NCBI GenBank assembly: GCA_965544035.1
Contig: CBEULR010000001.1
Coordinates: forward strand, 62,001 to 126,000
Length of the DNA: 64,000 nt
Direction: 5' to 3'
Source: CBEULR01 sp965544035
Lineage (GTDB): Bacteria > Bacillota > Desulfotomaculia > Desulfotomaculales > Desulforudaceae
Part shown: positions 59,152 to 64,000 of the stretch, piece by piece
Layout: each line of letters begins with the position of its first letter
Position numbering within the stretch: the stretch's first letter is position 1
Position numbers and translations under genes: made by a program
Notes under the pieces: generated by a model
Told to the model about the DNA's origin: nothing
Seen by the model: only the letters and a program-made list of their open reading frames with translations
The model's database searches: none

Positions 59152-59922
59152 CTAATCGACCTCCTTACCCAGATAGGCTTCGATCACACGCGGGTCGGTC
59201 TGCACTTCGGACGGGGTGCCGGTGCAAAGCTTGCGGCCGTGATCCAATACGGTGACCTGCTGGGCCAGGGCCATTACAAATCTCATATCGTGTTCGACCA
59301 GGAAGATCGTGATCCCCTTGGCCGCAATTTGCCGGATCATCTGCATGAGGGTGGTTTTTTCCTGGGGATTCATCCCGGCGGCAGGTTCATCCAGCAGAAG
59401 GATGTCCGGGTTGGACACCAGTGCCCGGGCAATCTCCAGTCGACGCTGTTCACCATAGGACAGGTTTGCGGCTTTGTCCCACTTCTTGTGACTCAGCGCA
59501 ACCAGTTCCAGGGCTTCTTCGGAGACTTCCATAATGCGTTTCTCCTCGGCTTTCACCCCCGGCAGCCGTGTTATCGCTCCGAGTAGACCCGAACGACCGC
59601 TGCAGTGGGTGCCGATGCGCACGTTATCCAGTACCTTTAGCTCCTTGTACAGCCGGATGTTCTGAAAGGTGCGGGCGATTCCCAGGGACGCGATCTGGTA
59701 CGGGTGTCTGCCGGTGATGTCCTGGCCCTTAAACTCAATGCGGCCCTCCGTTGGCCGGTAGATCCCGGTGATGACGTTGAATACCGTACTCTTCCCCGCC
59801 CCGTTCGGTCCGATCAGAGCACGAATATTAGATTGGGGGATTCTCAGGCTGAGGGATTCCACCGCCGTCAAACCACCGAAACGGACGGTCAGGTCGGTCA
59901 ATTCCAGCAGCGGTTTGCTCAT
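59152..59922 (-). CDS. livG: Branched-chain amino-acid ABC transporter ATPase LivG
   Basis: 256-residue ATPase with Walker A GPNGAGKSTVFN, the LivG-type loop IARTFQNIRLYKELKVLDNV, signature LSYGEQRRLEIARALV, Walker B LLLDEPAAGMNP. Works with LivF as the ATPase pair of the permease LivHM. Confidence 0.94.
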   Translation of the reverse strand: MSKPLLELTDLTVRFGGLTAVESLSLRIPQSNIRALIGPNGAGKSTVFNVITGIYRPTEGRIEFKGQDITGRHPYQIASLGIARTFQNIRLYKELKVLDNVRIGTHCSGRSGLLGAITRLPGVKAEEKRIMEVSEEALELVALSHKKWDKAANLSYGEQRRLEIARALVSNPDILLLDEPAAGMNPQEKTTLMQMIRQIAAKGITIFLVEHDMRFVMALAQQVTVLDHGRKLCTGTPSEVQTDPRVIEAYLGKEVD

Positions 59923-60837
59923 TTACATCGACCTCCCGTTGCCGTTCTTGCTTTCCGCAGCCGGCTGCCGGCGATACGGGATTATCGCTTTGAGCATCGG
60001 CAGGAGATCAACCCCGCCGAGGAGACCGCGCGGGCGGAAGATCATCATGCTTACCATCAGTACACCATACATCATCATGCGGTATTCGGAGCTGAAGCGC
60101 AGCATTTCCGGGAGCAGGGTCAGAATGGTCGTGCCGAGTACCGCTCCGGGTATACTGCCGAGCCCGCCGAGCACCACAAAGCAGAGCAGTTCAAACGATT
60201 TGGCGAACCCGAAACCGCTGGGATTGAGATACTGCAGAAAGTGGGCGTATAGTCCGCCGGCCAACCCTGCCATAAAAGAGCCGATGGCGAAGGCCGACAC
60301 CTTATACCAGAGGGTGTTGATGCCGTTGCATTCGGCGGCGATCTCGTCCTCCCGAATGGCCACCAGCGCGCGTCCGAAGCGCGAGTTTTCAATCCGATAG
60401 CAAACAAAAACGGTGATCGCCACACATATAAAGACCAGAAGCATACTTGTTTCACGGGGGATACCGGCCAGACCGCGGGCTCCCCCGGTTATTTCCAGGT
60501 TCATGAGCACGACGCGGACAATTTCCGCGAAGCCCAGGGTGGCAATGCCAAGGTAGTCGCCTGTCAGGCGCATGCTCGGAAAGCCGACTATCACACCGGC
60601 CAGGGCGGCGATGATACCTCCCAGCAGAACCGAGACCAGAAACGGGAGTCCGAGATGAATGGTGCTCAGGGCGGCCGCATAGGCGCCGATGGCGAGGAAG
60701 GCCGCATGCCCGAAAGACAGCTGCCCGGTGGCACCGGTGATCAGATGCAGACCCAGGGCGGCAATCATCATAATGCCCATCAGGGTGATGACCTGAACAT
60801 AGTATGGATTTAAGTATTGCCGTAGCAGTTCTTCCAT
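59923..60837 (-). CDS. livM: Branched-chain amino-acid ABC transporter permease LivM
   Basis: 304-residue polytopic permease with the family segment LSFGHAAFLAIGAYAAAL, GDYLGIATLGFAEIVRVVLMN, and the EAA-like GGLGSIPGAVLGTTILTLLPE. The C-terminal tail is basic. Stop abuts livG start. Confidence 0.93.
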   Translation of the reverse strand: MEELLRQYLNPYYVQVITLMGIMMIAALGLHLITGATGQLSFGHAAFLAIGAYAAALSTIHLGLPFLVSVLLGGIIAALAGVIVGFPSMRLTGDYLGIATLGFAEIVRVVLMNLEITGGARGLAGIPRETSMLLVFICVAITVFVCYRIENSRFGRALVAIREDEIAAECNGINTLWYKVSAFAIGSFMAGLAGGLYAHFLQYLNPSGFGFAKSFELLCFVVLGGLGSIPGAVLGTTILTLLPEMLRFSSEYRMMMYGVLMVSMMIFRPRGLLGGVDLLPMLKAIIPYRRQPAAESKNGNGRSM

Positions 60838-60852
60838 TTCCGGGGGCTACAC

Positions 60853-61737
60853 CTACACCTTCTTCTGAATTGGCTGGCCCAGAATGCCGGTGGGTTTGAT
60901 CAGGAGCACCATAATCAACAATCCGAAGGCGATAGCGTCCTTGTAGGTGCCCAGTCCGAGGGCCACACCGAATACTTCGGCCACGCCGAGAAACAATCCG
61001 CCGATCACGGCGCCCGGAATGCTCCCGATTCCGCCCACCACCGCCGCGCAGAACGCTTTTAGTCCGGCCATTACGCCCATAAGGGGGAACACCGAGTTGA
61101 AGTACATTCCCACCAGCACACCACCGGCTGCGGCCAACGCGGCGCCGATGGCAAAGGTGAATGAAATAACGCGGTTTACATTGACGCCCATCAGACTCGC
61201 CGTATCGTAATCCTCGGAGGTGGCCCGCATAGCTTTGCCGATCTTGGTGCGCTTGATGATGAGCTGCAGGGCGATCATCAATACCGCAGCGACGATCAGG
61301 ATGATCAGCTGGACGGCCGCCACCTTTAGGGGCCCCACCGTGTAGAAGGTATTGCTGACCACGTTCGGAAAGCCCACCGGTTGGGGTCCCTTCATAAGGG
61401 TCATCAGGGTCTGGAGGAAAATGGAGACGCCGATCGAAGAAATCAGGGGGGCCAACCGGATTGATCGGCGCAGAGGCCGGTAGGCCACTCTTTCGATGGT
61501 GGTGGCGACGATCACGCAGGCCACCATCGCCACAAAGAGCGCCACCCAGATATTGGCCCCGAATACGACGACCATTGTCAAGCCTACGAAGGCGCCGATC
61601 ATATAGACATCGCCATGGGCGAAGTTAATCAATTGGATAATCCCGTAGACCATTGTATAGCCCAGCGCGATCAGGGCGTAAGTGGATCCGAGTGTCAATC
61701 CGTTCAGCAGTTGCTGCAGTACCGTCTCAAATGCCAT
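60853..61737 (-). CDS. livH: Branched-chain amino-acid ABC transporter permease LivH
   Basis: 294-residue permease with the N-terminal LLNGLTLGSTYALIALGYTM, HGDVYMIGAFVGL, and GGIGSIPGAVIGGLFLGVAE. Forms the channel with LivM. Lies 15 bases upstream of livM on the minus strand. Confidence 0.93.
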   Translation of the reverse strand: MAFETVLQQLLNGLTLGSTYALIALGYTMVYGIIQLINFAHGDVYMIGAFVGLTMVVVFGANIWVALFVAMVACVIVATTIERVAYRPLRRSIRLAPLISSIGVSIFLQTLMTLMKGPQPVGFPNVVSNTFYTVGPLKVAAVQLIILIVAAVLMIALQLIIKRTKIGKAMRATSEDYDTASLMGVNVNRVISFTFAIGAALAAAGGVLVGMYFNSVFPLMGVMAGLKAFCAAVVGGIGSIPGAVIGGLFLGVAEVFGVALGLGTYKDAIAFGLLIMVLLIKPTGILGQPIQKKV

Positions 61738-61815
61738 CGATTGGTGCCTCCGCAGTTAATGGGCGCAGCCACCGCGTGGCTCTGCACCACGCAGTGGCTG
61801 CAGGTGACTGAACGC

Positions 61816-62982
61816 CTATCTGTCGATTGCAGCCTTTACGACGAATTCCTGATTCTTCACTTCGAGCAGGTAAACCGGGCTCTTGATCGGTTCACGGTCG
61901 GGACCGAAAGTGATGGTGCCGGTTACGCCCTGCCAGTCGGTTGTGTTTTTCAAGGCTTCCTTGAACACTGCCGGATCGGCGCTGCCGGCTTCTTCCATCG
62001 CATCGGCCAGCAACATCAGGGCGTCATACCCCTGAGCGGAAAACATATCGGGGAGCTTGCCGTTATTGGCCTCGCGATAGGCTTCGATGAAGGCCAGGGT
62101 TTTCTCACCGGCGTTGGCCGGATCGGCAGCAAATCCGGTGTAGACCATGCTGCCTTCCACCGCCTCCTCACCAAGCTCCCACAGGGTTGAGGCCAGCAGG
62201 CCGTCACCACCGACGAGAACCTGATCGAGACCCTGTTTCCGCACTTCCTTCATGAATAAGCCGCCCTCGGTGTAGTACCCGGTGAACACAATCCCGTCAA
62301 AGTCGATGCGGCTCATTGCGGTGACCTGGGCGCTGAAATTCTGGTCGCGGTCCTGGATACTCTGTTCCATCACGATTTCAATGTTGTTGTCCGCCAAGGC
62401 TTCCCGGAAAATCTTCGACTGTCCGACGCTGTAGTCGTTGTTGGTCGAAGATACAAGTACAACCTTTTTCCAGCCGAGTTCGTCAGCCAGGTAACCGGCT
62501 ACCAAGGGGGCGCCTACCCGGTCCAGGAGGGTGTTGCGGTAGATAAAGTCGCCGATTTCCAGTACGCCGTCCCCGACGGCTCCGGCCGACAACAGGACAA
62601 CGCCCGCTCCCTGGCAGATCGGGGCTGCAATCTTGGTGAAGCCGGTGGTGGGGTCGCCGATAATGGCCGCGACGCCCTGGGTGATCAGCTTCTGGGTTAC
62701 GCTGGCCGCCTGATCGTCTTTACTGCCGTGGTCTTCTTCAACAATCTCGATCATCTTGCCGCCGAGAATGCCTCCGGCGTTGTTGATATCCTCTGCGGCC
62801 ATCTTGATGCCCTTGAGTGTCTCGATGCCGTACGCTGCATGCCCGCCCGTGGTTGCGCCGAGGAACCCGATCTTGATCGTGTCATCGGCCGCTGTATCCG
62901 TACCGCCGCCGCAGCCCGCCACGGTGGCCGTCAGGAACAAGACGAGGACAAGCAGGGATAACAGTCTGCCTTTTCTAAACAT
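61816..62982 (-). CDS. livK: Branched-chain amino-acid/amide ABC transporter substrate-binding lipoprotein
   Basis: 388-residue lipoprotein of the periplasmic-binding type 1 fold (LivJ/LivK, amide family HAAT). A signal peptide ends in a lipobox (TATVAGC), and the mature part begins IKIGFLGATTGGHAAYG. Leu/Ile-binding-type features include AAEDINNAGGILGGKMIEIV and VIFTGYY-like DGIVFTGYYTEGG. ATG at 62982 is set by AGGAGG six bases upstream. First gene of the importer. Confidence 0.92.
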   Translation of the reverse strand: MFRKGRLLSLLVLVLFLTATVAGCGGGTDTAADDTIKIGFLGATTGGHAAYGIETLKGIKMAAEDINNAGGILGGKMIEIVEEDHGSKDDQAASVTQKLITQGVAAIIGDPTTGFTKIAAPICQGAGVVLLSAGAVGDGVLEIGDFIYRNTLLDRVGAPLVAGYLADELGWKKVVLVSSTNNDYSVGQSKIFREALADNNIEIVMEQSIQDRDQNFSAQVTAMSRIDFDGIVFTGYYTEGGLFMKEVRKQGLDQVLVGGDGLLASTLWELGEEAVEGSMVYTGFAADPANAGEKTLAFIEAYREANNGKLPDMFSAQGYDALMLLADAMEEAGSADPAVFKEALKNTTDWQGVTGTITFGPDREPIKSPVYLLEVKNQEFVVKAAIDR

Positions 62983-63194
62983 CGTAAGCCTCCTAAGAAA
63001 TTCTGGTTCCTTCTTTACCGCGGTATTACTGATGCAGGAAGAATTCTTGATTATCCACCTCCCCGCCCACTTTTGATCACAGTGATTAAGTGCCGCTTGC
63101 AATCAGTCTTAATTGCTGTGTCCTGAACAAAAAAGTCCACAAGATTAGATATTTCTCCAAAATTTAAACGATTTCCTGCTTGAGGTATCCGTAA

Positions 63195-64000
63195 TTACTG
63201 AGCTTTGAGCCCGGGCTGAGGCCTCCCGGACGTACGGGTGCGCTTTCTCTGATTCTTTTCCGGGCGGGAGGTTGTCATAAATAGAGCAATACCGACGATG
63301 ATTACCACTCCGCCGAGTACCTGAAGCGCAGAGGGTGTTTCGGCGAAAATCAGGTAGGCCAAAATGGTTGCGCCCACGGGTTCGCCGAGGATGCTGACCG
63401 ACACCAGTGTGGCCTTCACATACCGAAGCGCCCAGTTGAATACCGAATGCCCGAGCAGTGTGGGAATCAGCGCGAGTGCGGCAAAGTAAACCCACTCCAC
63501 TCCCGGGTAGGGATAAAGCGGTGTACCGGTGAGGATACAGAAGCCAAACAGGGTGAGCGCGGCCGCGCTGTAAACGAGAAATGTGTACGCGACAACGGAC
63601 ATATGAGTGCGGAGATGGCGTCCGATCAGAACATAGCCGGCGACGAAGGCGGCCCCCATAAAGGCCAGAATATCTCCGTACAGAGCCTGTCCGCCGATTT
63701 GGAAATCACTGATGCCCACCATAATACTGCCGCATAAGGCTAAGGCGGCTGCGAGCAGTGAAAGGCGGCCAACGGGTTCCTTCAAAACCAAAAAGCTGCC
63801 GGCGACCACAAACAGCGGCTGCATGGTTACCAGGACGGTAGAACTGGCCACCGAAGTGTAATTGAGTGATGTGATCCAGACGGTGAAATGCAGAGCCAAC
63901 AGTACTCCGGAGATAAGGGCGGCCTGTAAATCCCGCCTGTCCAGGCGCCTGAGTTCCTGAAAGGGCTGCCCGCGCAGTGCGAAAGGCAGGAGAATCAGAA
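63195..64000 (-). CDS. DMT-family (EamA) transporter, 5' end outside window
   Basis: At least 268 residues of a drug/metabolite transporter with two EamA repeats; about eight helices are seen, with ALIPTLLGHSVFNWALRYVK and GEPVGATILAYLIFAETPSA typical of the second repeat. The frame stays open to the window edge, so the start lies beyond 64000. The tail is highly basic (KNQRKRTRTSGR). Substrate unknown. Confidence 0.85.
   Translation of the reverse strand, partial: LILLPFALRGQPFQELRRLDRRDLQAALISGVLLALHFTVWITSLNYTSVASSTVLVTMQPLFVVAGSFLVLKEPVGRLSLLAAALALCGSIMVGISDFQIGGQALYGDILAFMGAAFVAGYVLIGRHLRTHMSVVAYTFLVYSAAALTLFGFCILTGTPLYPYPGVEWVYFAALALIPTLLGHSVFNWALRYVKATLVSVSILGEPVGATILAYLIFAETPSALQVLGGVVIIVGIALFMTTSRPEKNQRKRTRTSGRPQPGLKAQ

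Overview
The window reads as chromosome of an anaerobic, spore-forming, moderately high-GC Bacillota, most like the Desulfotomaculum/Pelotomaculum (Peptococcaceae-type) lineages. This is an inference from gene content: an Ech-type energy-converting [NiFe] hydrogenase, selA-selB, a UbiA-type (menaquinone) prenyltransferase, a LysM-SleB cell-wall hydrolase, DUF1657, DegS/DegU, FakA/DegV, sortases with LPxTG proteins, and a Tad pilus cluster with no outer-membrane secretin. No phage, transposase, CRISPR array or rRNA was seen; one tRNA (Pro, CGG) is present.

Layout. 1-6.3 kb: end of a UbiA prenyltransferase gene, a DUF4198 gene, selA-selB, DUF1657, an LpdD-like prenyl-flavin chaperone, then a c-di-AMP (ydaO/yuaA) riboswitch ahead of a LysM-SleB hydrolase. 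6.7-11.9 kb: complete echABCDEF. 12-16.9 kb: FmdE-like protein, acylphosphatase, YIP1 membrane protein, GT4 glycosyltransferase, degS-degU. 17-30.5 kb: fakA-fakB (minus strand), hflX, tRNA-Pro, adk, a HAD protein, ComFB, a small zinc-finger protein, UPF0182, pfk, a Tat cluster in the order A-A-C-A-C, and mdh.

30.8-44.2 kb: a Gram-positive Tad/Flp pilus operon (two pilins, prepilin peptidase, TadE, TadG-like, CpaB, CpaE, CpaF, TadB, TadC), a vWA protein with an FHA-like tail, and a Tad-anchored protein built on an NGTN ladder. Two tandem c-di-GMP-I (GEMM) riboswitches follow, ahead of a secreted transglutaminase-like protein, then a BTAD/SARP-type regulator with a degenerate GGDEF-like end. 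An HD-GYP phosphodiesterase lies at 54.5-55.6 kb, so c-di-GMP recurs around this surface block.

44.5-54.5 kb is the least ordinary part. It is a cell-surface locus with several TasA/CalY-like (SipW-dependent type) secreted proteins, two LPKTG-anchored proteins sharing a 197-bp anchor repeat, a SipW-type signal peptidase fused to a polytopic membrane domain, its DUF5305 neighbour, a class D-type sortase, and decayed relatives: an N-truncated TasA-like fragment, an LPYTG protein with two frameshifts, and a frameshifted sortase. The gain and decay of parts suggests a fast-evolving surface-display system. 56.5-64 kb (minus strand): a DrrAB-type ABC exporter, a complete livKHMGF branched-chain amino-acid/amide importer, and a DMT-family transporter cut by the window edge.

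Translation starts were chosen by eye from Shine-Dalgarno (SD) spacing and the usual N-termini of each family. Family names come from recognition of motifs, not from database searches.
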